Source of the DNA: Mesostigma viride | Taxonomy: Eukaryota; Streptophyta; Mesostigmatophyceae; Mesostigmatales; Mesostigmataceae | Length of the DNA: 56,379 bases | Reading direction: 5' to 3' | Assembly: GCA_009746045.1 (NCBI GenBank) | Contig: RPFO01001392.1 | Span: 1 to 56,379 of the forward strand | Shown: positions 1 through 21,096 of the stretch, piece after piece | Layout of the letters: every line of letters starts with the position of its first letter | How positions within the stretch are numbered: the stretch's first letter is position 1 | Translations under genes and position numbers: made by a program | Notes under the pieces: generated by a model | What the model was told of the DNA's origin: nothing | The model's input: the letters and a program-made list of their open reading frames with translations, nothing else | Database searches by the model: none

Positions 1-2
1 TG

Positions 3-128
3 GATTACAACCGCACATGGCCATCCCCTGTTGGCGCTGGCCTCCTCGTGCTGGATGTGGACACCGACCAGTTCGCGTACTCCGCCAGCGAGTCCAGGGG
101 AAACGCGCCCGTCCTCCCCACACATTAG
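3..128 (+). CDS. 3' end of an upstream gene, partial, unrecognised
   Basis: Reading from base 3, 41 codons stay open to a TAG at 126-128. The frame is GC-rich at third positions and the product looks like ordinary globular protein (it contains LLVLDVDTDQFAYSASES), unlike the translations of the other frames. It runs off the left edge, so the start and the rest of the protein are missing. I do not recognise the family; a hydrophobic strand followed by acidic residues fits the end of a secreted enzyme but does not prove it. The longer overlapping frame that starts at base 17 has low-complexity, unconvincing sequence and I regard it as a shadow. Confidence 0.35.
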   Translation, partial: DYNRTWPSPVGAGLLVLDVDTDQFAYSASESRGNAPVLPTH

Positions 129-2591
129 GTCGGGGGGCTGCCCTTTTAGCCTCAGCAAAAAAAAAGTCTAGAATCTATATATACACCGCCTGTCGTTCTT
201 CCCACCGAGCGCCCGTCCAAGAGGGGGTCACTCACGCAGTTGCTGGCCTCGGCTACAAGACAGATGCAACCCGCGCTAGAATGTGCAATTTTGCACAGGC
301 GGCCATTACCGCCATTGTGAAAGAAACAATCGCGGATCATTGCCTGCCTAGCTTGCTTAAGGCATGGCCCGCCGACACACAAGCTGACATCATCCTAAAT
401 TAAGTAACACCAGCATGCGTCACACGCCGGCCTGAACAGTTCTGAAAACGCCACTACAAACAACGTGGCCACGCACCCCCAGGCTAGTGCGTTAACCGTA
501 CAGGTAGTTGTACAAGGTTCCCAAGACTGACAAACAATAAACTCGCCCATCGACCCCTTGGGCCGGTCCGAATCCACTATACAATAATTAATCACGGCTC
601 ACAAAAGAACCCAAATCAGCCAAAGATTCGTTAAGCAACCAGCCGACCCTACAGGTCCCCACCTAACCTCAGCTGGTACAACCAAACACGAATCTTTGCA
701 AGCAAATGGTATAACACCTACAATTAATTTTCTCGGACCACTAATTAATAGCCACCGACCCTTAAAACAACCGGGTCATCCAAGGAAAATTCGGGCGAAA
801 CCCTTTGTACAGATCGAATTAGTCAGCCCATGTCGCAGACAGCCTTCCACATCCAGGCCGAGGCATAGCGGCCCTATCTTTCCCGCATGCGTTAATGAAG
901 CTATATTCAGAGAAAACCGAATCTTGTGGGTCCCTGGGTGAAACCAGACATGTAAGTGTTTGGAGGTAGTGCTTGGGTACAGTTGCAGTCCCCCCTGAAA
1001 TACTAGGGTGAAATCCAAGGCATTCGTGCTCCATCATGCATGGTACGGTTGTGAAGCCCGTATCCGCGGCCCGCGCGTAGTCGTCTCCAACCATATCGGG
1101 CAGGGACCTGCAGTGGTTATGGCAAGTATTGGTGGCCGACAGGTTGGAATAAGTCTTAGTAGTCATGTTTGCCAATATTCTATGCTTACCTACCATTTCC
1201 AGGTTCAAAACTGCACTAGGATGCCTTAGCCCCAAGCCAACTGCTGACTGAAAACAGTCACCAGTTATTTTTAGCACTACCTTGTGGGCCCCTGGGGAGT
1301 TACAATTTTTTGTGCTGGTCTCCCATCCTAACTAGTAAATCTATCTACAAAACCAACCCCATGGTCAACTCATCGAGGAAAGGGGTCTATCATCCATTAT
1401 AAGGGTGTCACCGCGCACACTCACCATACCCCCTGAGGGGGGCGCTATTTATAGAGCAGAGGGATCTAGTACTGGGACCACCCACTATACCCCAGATGGG
1501 CCCTGATATGGGTATGCTTGGTTCCCAGTATGGCCTAGAAATAATAATTAGGCTGCATGGGGGCACCTGTGGCGCACTATGCAACTGGTTACTCATTACA
1601 GGGATGAGTCAGAGACGGTTGAGGGGTTAATGTCCCAGGCTTTTATCTTTTATGCACCATCAACCCAGCTTCCATCACCACTGTTCGCGACGAAAGAAGG
1701 GATTGACTTTGGGGTTCGACAATTGCAGCCATGGACTGGCTTAATATGCCTAGAGTACTGTTTATAACTTTTCTTTTTTTCTCTTTTTCCCCCCTCTTTT
1801 CTTTTTTTTTTTGGCTGACCGTTAGCAATCGTGTATGTTTGATGTGGTTGATTGACAGGGAGAAACATGGCATAAGTTGTTGTCGAGGCTGAGTTAGCGC
1901 TTCGCAAATTACCCTTTTTCGCCCATAACTCACCCGTGCACATCCGGCATCGGAATCATGTGTGCCAGCGAGAGACCAGCGCGTAAATGGAATTAGCTAA
2001 ATACTCTGTCGGCTTGAGATATCATGGCTTCCTGTATGAATTATTTGATGCTTTGTAACGTAGCAAGTAGCATGACATTTTCTCACCTGCTTTTGGTTTG
2101 CCACCTAAATAAAGAGTTTCGGATGACATGTGAGGAACACACAGTGATGGAATATGCTGGAGATGGAATGGGTACAACTTACAAGCTGTGCTAACTAGGA
2201 TTGAAGGTCTCAATTTTAGGGCTCAGCGTCTAGGATTGTAGATTTGATTAGGATTCAGGGTTAAGGGTTTAGGGTTAGGGCTTAACTTAGTTTGTGTAGG
2301 GTGTTGTCACATGTGCAGTCCGTGATTGTGAATTTTTGTGGGTTCTGCAGAGGGATGAGGAGCATTATTCAATACCCCTTGCAAGTTAGGTTGCCGTGCT
2401 GTACAGTATGCACAGGCTGTTGGCATAAGCTATAGATCGTCATCATAAGTTATCGGACGCCGCGCATTGCTGTGCACTGATGCATGCACGACTACTGTTT
2501 TTTACCAAAGTGCAAGCAGCATCGCTAAGTCTTATTGGTTGCAAGGGTTCGGCTGTTCCGCGATCATGACTGCGTGCCCTGATTTGTGCAG
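129..2591. other. No gene recognised
   Basis: Short open frames on both strands have no recognisable motif or consistent codon use. There is a T-rich stretch near 1,769-1,812 and a short telomere-like run (TTTAGGGTTAGGG) near 2,268-2,280, far too short to be a telomere. Earlier LRR exons of the gene starting at or before 2,592 may lie here, but I could not identify any. Confidence 0.5.
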
Positions 2592-14535
<11,944 letters not shown>

Positions 14536-14681
14536 ACACTTCAATGGTTTTCGAGGCTAACAATACTGAGGCGTGTCTCTCTTCATGAGATATCGTCAAA
14601 TCTCATCCCTAAGTTTGGTTTGAGCATGCTTGCTGATGTGATCACTGTCCATCGTGGATGTTGAATTGTGGAATTAGTGAT

Positions 14682-15471
14682 GTTGTTGTTTTGGCCGGGC
14701 GCCCATGCACTATGGTGCCCCAGTTAGTTGTGCTCGGCAACCCGAGTGTTATCTCTTGCCGACTTTTACCTTTGAGCCGGAATAGTCCGTTCATGCCGTT
14801 GACCCGGGTCGGCAGTCATTGTTACCCTATCATGGCCGCCATTGGACAGCACGGTATGCGCTACTTGCTCTTGCGATACCGGCACCCTTCGCGGCATGAC
14901 TCTGCCTGCGCCGGTTGTCATAATCTACTGCCACCGTTGGTAGTGGCCGCTGACAGCGCTCTGGATCTTGTGATGTCGTTCTAGGCACCACTGACACTTG
15001 CCTAGGATGAATTTCCATCTACAGAACTAACGCGATTAGGTCACAATTAGGATGGCGTATGTAGCATGGCGAATCGGTTGTTGTTTTGGCCGGGCGCCCA
15101 TGCACTATGGTGCCCCAGTTAGTTGTGCTCGGCAACCCGAGTGTTATCTCTTGCCGACTTTTACCTTTGAGCCGGAATAGTCCGTTCATGCCGTTGACCC
15201 GGGTCGGCAGTCATTGTTACCCTATCATGGCCGCCATTGGACAGCACGGTATGCGCTACTTGCTCTTGCGATACCGGCACCCTTCGCGGCATGACTCTGC
15301 CTGCGCCGGTTGTCATAATCTACTGCCACCGTTGGTAGTGGCCGCTGACAGCGCTCTGGATCTTGTAATGTCGTTCTAGGCACCACTGACACTTGCCTAG
15401 GATGAATTTCCATCTACAGAACTAACGCGATTAGGTCACAATTAGGATGGCGTATGTAGCATGGCGAATCG
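14682..15471 (+). repeat. 395-bp tandem duplication
   Basis: Bases 14,682-15,076 and 15,077-15,471 are head-to-tail copies that look identical apart from about one substitution (TTGTGATG versus TTGTAATG). The unit starts GTTGTTGTTTTGGCCGGG and ends ATGGCGAATCG. It lies about 150 bp downstream of the host gene stop. An open frame is duplicated with it but resembles no known protein. Confidence 0.95.
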
Positions 15472-16130
15472 CTGACTGCGTTACTGTGTACGTACAGCCC
15501 GAACGAGTGTTGGTCTCATGTGACGCACTGTAGTCCATGACTCCATGTACCTGAACAAGTTCGGCCAGTTTAGAGCTAAATCAGTGAGACAGCTAGCTAT
15601 GCTAGTGTTTCCTGTTGTCTTCGTGTTTGATGCCTGCATTTGTGTGTGTGTGTGTTGGTGCTTCATGTTGTATTACGAGAAGAAAGTGCTTTCTACGGGT
15701 TGTTTTTGCCAAGCACTAGAGTTGATGGACCTGCGTGATGGGCCTGACTTATGTACACGTATGGTCCACTTCTCATGTAGCCATATGCATGGGACGTATA
15801 CTTTTCTTGCGTCCACGTAGATGGCCCTGGGACCGATTTTCAAGATGGTCCGAGGATGTGTGTGAATAATCTGCACTGGTTCTGGCCTTGTGCTAGCTAC
15901 ATTGCCGTACCAAGAAGAAAGGTTCTTGTTCAGCCTGAACTGGTATAGCGAGTAATAATAAAGAGTGACTTTGTTTTCAACTCCACGCCTCCTTTACAAG
16001 TGATTATTATGATGGTATGGTAATGATATGTAAGGGACCTGCGCGAATAGAAAGCGCAGTGTACATCAAATTGGTTACAATCAAAGTGGTCCAAGAAACG
16101 ATAGGATCTACATAGTTTATGTACGGCTGC
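15472..16130. other. No gene recognised
   Basis: Unique-looking sequence between the tandem duplication and the RTE-like LINE. It has a short (GT)n run near 15,642 and AATAATAAA near 15,953. Nothing else was recognised. Confidence 0.5.
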
Positions 16131-16139
16131 ATCCAGTGC

Positions 16140-18320
16140 AGCTCTAAGGGCCGCCTACGAGCAGGCTGAGAAGGCAGACGCTCAGCAGATGGCCAAGGAC
16201 CTGCGCAGCTGCCAGCAGAAGCACGACGGCAAAGGGGCCTGGTTCTGGTACAAGCGCCTCGGGCACCCGGACGGCCTCGGCCGGCCCCACCGCCACGATG
16301 TCCACGGCGCCCCAGCCAAGCGGGTTCGTACCTGGGCCGCGGCCACGGCCGAGGTCGTGGGGACAGCTGCGCCGCCCCCGCCCCTGCTCCCAGCCGCCGC
16401 CGCCCGCCCGGCCGCCCTGGCCGGCCCCGCTGGGCCCCCGGCCCCGCCTAGGTCAGCGGCGGACTACCTAGTCCCCCCACTGGTCGGCCCACTTGGCGAC
16501 CCGTCCGACATGCCTCCTTTCACCTCTCGCGAGGTCACGGAGGCGGTCCAGCGCCTGCGTTATGACGCAGCCACCGGCTCCGACGAGATTCCTGCCGCAG
16601 TTGTGAAACTTGCAGCCGAATTCGAAGACACCGGTGTTATGCTGCTCTTCCGGGACATCTGCAACCGCCTTTTGCTGTCGTCGCAACCACCTGCAGCGGC
16701 CTGGCAACACAGTTTTCGCACGATGCTGTACAAGAACAAGGGGTCGCCTGCCGACCCCGGCAACTACAGAGGGGTGTGCATTCAAAGTGCCCCCCTCAAG
16801 CTTCTTATGCGGCTCATCCTGAACCGCCTGCGCACGGCCCTGGACGGTCACCTCAGCGAGACTCAGCACGGCTTCCGTTCAGGTCGCAACACAGTACAGG
16901 CGCTCTTCGCTACTCGCCGACTGGTGGAGGAACTGCAACACCTTCAGCCTGGTGAGTCCCCTTTGCACCTTGTGCTGGTGGACTTCATCAAAGCCTTCGA
17001 TTCGGTTTTCTGGCCTGCGCTTTGGGACATCCTCGAGCTGTTTCGGATCCCCCGCCCCCTTATTGCTGTCATCCGCAACCTGTATGAAGGGTCCACCACT
17101 TCGGTGCGCACTTCTTACGGGACCACGCCACCATGCCCTTTACAGAAGGGTGTGTGGCAGGGCTGCGTGCTGTCGCCCTACCTGTTCATTATTGTGGTCG
17201 AATACGTAATGATTCAGGCGCGCAAGCGATTTGCCCGCATCGTGGGTAGGGAACCAGGGGTGTAGGTCGACAACCGTTTCTGTCATGGCGGAGCGGACAC
17301 GGAGATTCGGCTGGCAGACATCATCTACGCAGACGACACCACCCTCTTCGAGGACACTGGGCACGTGCAGACATGGCTTGACTGCCTGGCTATCGAGGCC
17401 CGTGCAGTGGGGCTTGAGGTCAGCAAGAAGACAGAGGCCCTGGCGGTTGGGCTCACCCACTCACCGCCACCCCTCTATCTCCTCGACGGCTCTCGAGTCC
17501 TGTATCGGGACCGCGTCAAGCTGCTGGGCAGCCTGCTCCCCAGCTGCGAGGTTGATGTGGATCATCGCATCTCCCTCGCCTGGCACGCTTTACGCCAGTA
17601 CCGGGCCCTGTGGCGCAAGCCCCTGGGCAAGATCGAGAAACAGGACCTGTTCAAGGTCCTCGTCCTTCCTGTTCTCACGTATGGGGCCGAGACGTGGACC
17701 CTCACCGCCGACCTGGCCCGCAAGCTGGACGGCGCGGTCACCAACATGCTGCGTTCCATTTTCAGAGTAGGATATGCTGCTCATGTCCGCGATGAGGACC
17801 TGTACCAGGGCATGCCATATATCACCAGCACCATTAAGCAGCGGCGCCTGCAGCTCGTATGACACCTAGCTCGCACCAACCAGGTAGACACCTCACGTGG
17901 CCCCCCGCGGGACTGCGACCAGCTCAGCCTGGCCGGCACCTCCTGACGTGGGCCGGGCCCAGTGACGTTAGACGCCGGCAAGGCCCGCACCTTCAAAGAA
18001 CAGCTGTAGTAGAGGACATGGGGGGCCTAGGCCTCTCCGTGATTTGGACGAAGATGATGGACAAGGCCCAGTTGGCCCAGGTCATAGAGGACAACGAGCC
18101 CCCTCCTGTGGGGAAGCGCCCGCGTGTGCAAACCCGTGGGAGGCACGCCAGTGCTGTATAGATAGATGTTGTAGCTAGTAATGCTGTTAGATAGATGCCG
18201 TAGGTAGCTGATGTAGATAGCTTAGACCGGTAGGATTGTTTGCACCCACCCATCCATCCATCGGGGTTAATGCTCCGTGACTCCCCAACGGGAGCACGAG
18301 TCTTATTAATTAATTAATTA
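16140..18320 (+). mobile_element. RTE-like LINE, 5'-truncated, with TSD
   Basis: Flanked by direct repeats ATCCAGTGC at 16,131-16,139 and 18,321-18,329, so both ends are defined. Coding sequence starts at the first bases, meaning the 5' part (including any endonuclease) was lost at insertion, as is usual for LINEs. The 3' UTR contains CCATCCATCCATCGGGGTTAA, then a hairpin around CTCCCCAACGGGAG, then a TTAATTAATTAATTAATT tail. Other copies of the 3' end lie at 35,043 and 46,649. Confidence 0.9.
16141..18161 (+). pseudogene. RTE-like LINE reverse transcriptase, interrupted
   Basis: The frame is open from the truncated 5' edge to 17,265. RT motifs in order are KGSPADPGNYRGV, GFRSGRNTVQALF, LVDFIKAFDSV (first catalytic Asp), LQKGVWQGCVLSPYLF, then an in-frame TAG at 17,263-17,265 just upstream of IIYADDTTLF (17,321-17,350, catalytic Asp pair). 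The same frame continues through LPVLTYGAETWTLT and IKQRRLQLV to a TGA at 17,860; a frameshifted remainder (EDMGGLGLSVIW) follows. Two nonsense codons and shifts make this copy inactive. Motif style (YGAETW, RRLQLVGH in sister copies) fits the RTE group; related clades cannot be excluded. Confidence 0.87.
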
Positions 18321-18329
18321 ATCCAGTGC

Positions 18330-19052
18330 TTCATACCGGCCGATCCGACAGCAATCTGGGCCGGCAAGACCTGGATCCGGCTGTACTGGCGGCAGACACC
18401 TGGCCCTGCAAGGGTCGGCGTGGCGAATATTGTAGAAATAGTAGCTTAAAAGTAACTACTTTCATGGATACAACTCTAGTAGCAACTGGCCGGCATCCGC
18501 CGGCCACCGGCTATACGAAAAATAGTTGCCGTAGCGGCGCCGGATGTGGAAAAAAGTCCAAATGAAGCGCCCGACGTTGCCCACTGCCCACTGCCCGGTC
18601 GTACTGAACTGCTGATGAGACGATACCTGTCTCCAGGAACGAGGAAGGCCACTTGTCATAACCTTCCGGACGGCCTCCAGGCAGGCTGGCAGGCAGGCAG
18701 GCAGTTTCCCCGTACATCGACAGAGTTAGTATCCGGCCTCAATCGGCATTCAGGGCTATCTTATTGTGATAGCTATTGAAGCTTAACCCGTCTTTTTTTA
18801 CAACGCGATGTATCCCGTTGTAGGGTTAGAGCACGATGTATCGCGTTGTAATCTGACACGTGGCAGACACAGTTGATACGAGATTTTCGGTCTGAAACTC
18901 GGTGGACGGCCTCCTTACATCCCGTAGAACTCAAGAAAAAATCCCGGTATTTTTTGGATTTTTTTTGTGACAGCTGCAAACAAATATGTACCACTGAAAT
19001 CAGGCATCTTCGCGGGACGAAGGTGAAGACGACGGCGATGGCGACAGGTAGA
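18330..19052. other. No gene recognised
   Basis: The stretch contains a short inverted pattern CAACGCGATGTATC / TACAACGCGATACATC-like at 18,800-18,852 and oligo-T near 18,958-18,966. No coding signal. Confidence 0.45.
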
Positions 19053-19813
19053 TGCTGCGGGCCCGGCCTTTAGAGCGGGCGCAACAATGAATTAAATTAT
19101 GGAGTTTGGTTTGTTGTCATAGTCCGTAGGACTTTGGGACTCATTTCGGGACTTAATTTGGGACTTGTCCCTTGGTCAGGACTTTTGTATGGAATTATGA
19201 CAGTTGTATGATTTGGACTAGTTATTTTGGGCCTAGGTTGATGTATGAGATCTTCTAGGGGCCGGCGCAGTCGCGCCGCGCTGCGTACTTTACAGCTGGT
19301 TGAGATCTTGTACTCATGCGTGGATTCTATAGGCGAGGGTCGACGTCGACCCGAGCATCTTATGTGGACTGCCTGCTTCGGAATTCTCTGGAAGGTCGGC
19401 GCCATGTCGGCGCCACTTGCCAGCTTGGTGGCAGACATGCCAGCTTGGTGGTCACATGGGTCTTATTGCACCCACAGTTTGCCGGATCGTTAGCCTGTCC
19501 TTTTAGCTAGCCGCGCCCGATTGCAGCTGTGGCATGCCTTTGGCATGAAGGAGACTGGGGGTCTCTGCCCTTTCTCCTGTAGTGCACACACAGGGATTAA
19601 AAGCACTTCGGTGCTCCGTGACTCCCCAACGGGAGCACGAGTTTAATTAATTAATTAATTAATTGGTGGCAGACCTAGGTGAAATTGGTCCGAAGGACGA
19701 GAGTCTCGTCCTCTTGGTTCGGAATGAAGAGTGTGTTATCACTTGTCTGAACCCGGGGCATTATTCCAACTGCATTTGCTCGCTCTATCCTAAATCTAGA
19801 TTGTGTAGATTGA
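19053..19813 (+). repeat. Interspersed repeat F, copy 1, split by a SINE-like insertion
   Basis: It matches 54,958-55,488 along its length (shared phrases such as GTCATAGTCCGTAGGACTTT and GGAAGGTCGGCGCCATGTCG). The end region has GAGAGTCTCGTCC, then a GGAATGAAG/GGAATAAAG, then GTGTGTTATCAC, which resembles the polyadenylation part of an LTR, so it could be a solo LTR or a short LTR element. The termini are not TG...CA. A 226-bp element with 12-bp TSD interrupts it at 19,437. Confidence 0.75.
19437..19662 (+). mobile_element. SINE-like retroposon with hairpin and TTAA tail
   Basis: 226 bp bounded by TTGGTGGCAGAC at 19,425-19,436 and 19,663-19,674. The empty site is preserved in the sister repeat at 55,341-55,352, so the insertion is certain. 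There is no open frame. The 3' end is GTGCTCCGTGACTCCCCAAC followed by GGGAGCACGAG and a TTAA tail, identical in design to the RTE LINE at 18,271-18,320. The head does not look like a clear tRNA. A second copy is at 27,419. Confidence 0.88.
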
Positions 19814-19827
19814 TTATATGCCCTTAA

Positions 19828-19901
19828 GGATCCGGAGACGTCCGTCCTATGGTCAGCAAAATTGGTGCGAGAGGTCCCCAGTTCGATTCCGGCCTGGATT
19901 C
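19828..19901 (+). other. tRNA-like sequence with B-box motif
   Basis: A 74-base stretch starting GGATCCG and ending TGGATTC: these ends can pair over 7 bp with two G-T pairs. It contains GTTCGATTCC, a good match to the Pol III B box. The T-stem and anticodon stem do not pair well, so it is not a functional tRNA. It may be a tRNA-derived SINE head or a chance match. Confidence 0.3.
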
Positions 19902-19967
19902 ATTTGTAGATGGCGTTTTTCCGCGTTTTCCGCGGACCGGCACTGAACGCAAATGGTTTTCACCTTG

Positions 19968-20293
19968 AATTAATTAATTAATAGACACGTGACTGCGTCA
20001 CGTGAGCATAAGTCCTCAGTGGGAGGGGAACATGCCGGATGGAATGGATGGTATAAGCTATCTAGGTCCTAGTTACAGGGGTGTGGGCACCGTGGCCCGA
20101 ATCGCTATGAATGCCATACTTGGTCACACGCGGAGCCCCCACAGGCTTGGGGGTGGTCTCCTTCATCACTACTTGCCATCTATCCTTGCGCACCATCTGC
20201 CTCCATATTACAGACAAACCAGGAGGCTGCCCGGGTGTGAGCCCGTCACGTCTAGTGTAGCACATGTCCATGCCAAGTCTATCACGAAAAGTC
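19968..20293 (-). mobile_element. LINE-B-derived retroposon, minus strand, with TSD
   Basis: Reading leftward, it begins with a fragment of a LINE RT C-terminus (GLSVIWRQMVRKDRWQVV, related to GLSVIWKKMMDKAKWAQV of the RTE copies). About 130 bp of 3' UTR follows, then a hairpin CACGTGAC-GCA-GTCACGTG, and a TTAATTAATT tail at 19,968-19,982. Flanks share GGTTTTCACCTT (about 19,954-19,965 and 20,298-20,309), a target duplication. The copy split at 23,168/34,380 starts at the same 5' point, so this may be a defined short element and not a random truncation. Confidence 0.78.
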
Positions 20294-20329
20294 CACGGTT
20301 TTCACCTTTGCGGCGTGCCAAATCAGAAT

Positions 20330-20479
20330 ATTAATCACAGTGAGCCGTAACAGTGCAAAAGCCGCATCTGTTCTGTTAATCCCACTCCCCTAGAGTGGTC
20401 GCGGTTAACGTCCGAGAAAACCCGTAATAACCTATCCTAACAATAGGATCTTTCGCACGACCCGGACGGGTGCGTTACA
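20330..20479 (+). repeat. Interspersed repeat G, copy 1
   Basis: About 145 bp matched at 55,497-55,641: a shared AATATTAATCA start, GTTAATCCCACTCCC with AGAGTGGTCG, and AACAATAGGATCTTTCGCAC, ending in GTTACA. There is no coding frame. Conserved blocks are separated by diverged spacers, as seen in structured RNAs or LTR-like sequence. It follows repeat F in both places. Confidence 0.72.
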
Positions 20480-21087
20480 TTGGTTATCGGAGGTTAGGTT
20501 AGGGTGGTTTTACAGGGCGGCCCAAAGCCGTGTATAGCTAAGCTAAGGCCGGCCAGAGCCGACCGGTTTCATCCCGCCCAGCATAGGCGGCTGCCAGAGT
20601 CCGGGAACGCTCAGAACAGCTATAGCCGCAGCCGGGGCGCCCTCCCAGACCGCCTAACCCATCGTTGGGCGTTCAAGCTAGGACGCTACTAGACGTCCAT
20701 GAACGGGGTAAGAAGCTAAAGATCCCCTGATTTCCTTCTTGCCCTTCCTGTCTTACCCACGCGCGTAGAAACGGGCCGGGGTTTTTGTTTTTTGTCGTAA
20801 TCCGTTTTCATGTCTGTAAACGTTTGTGAGCGGGTTGTCCCAATTAAAGACAGCCCTAGTCGTGAGCCGTGGGTGGACCCCCAAAGGGCAACGCTGCCTA
20901 CGGCTCGAGGGTAGTTACCGGCTGGCCGTTGCCTAACTGTGTTGCCGGTAGCTGTACCTCAACGTTTGCTTACTGTTTGTGAACGTACTGTTTCTGCCTC
21001 GTGTTTCTCTCTCGCTGTGAGCACGTCACCTGCACGTAGAGGTATCCTGCTGGGTGGGCTCAGTCCTCCTTTCCTTTTCCTTCTTGC
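20480..21087. other. No gene recognised
   Basis: Moderately GC-rich sequence between repeat G and the ORF1-only element. No motif recognised. Confidence 0.45.
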
Positions 21088-21096
21088 ATGTCATGC

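Noticed and set aside
17-403. Open frame over the first 400 bp
   Set aside because: Composition is poor and it conflicts with the better-supported frame 3-128; it runs through a poly-A region.
2262-2282. Telomere
   Set aside because: Only one or two TTTAGGG-like units, surrounded by ordinary sequence.
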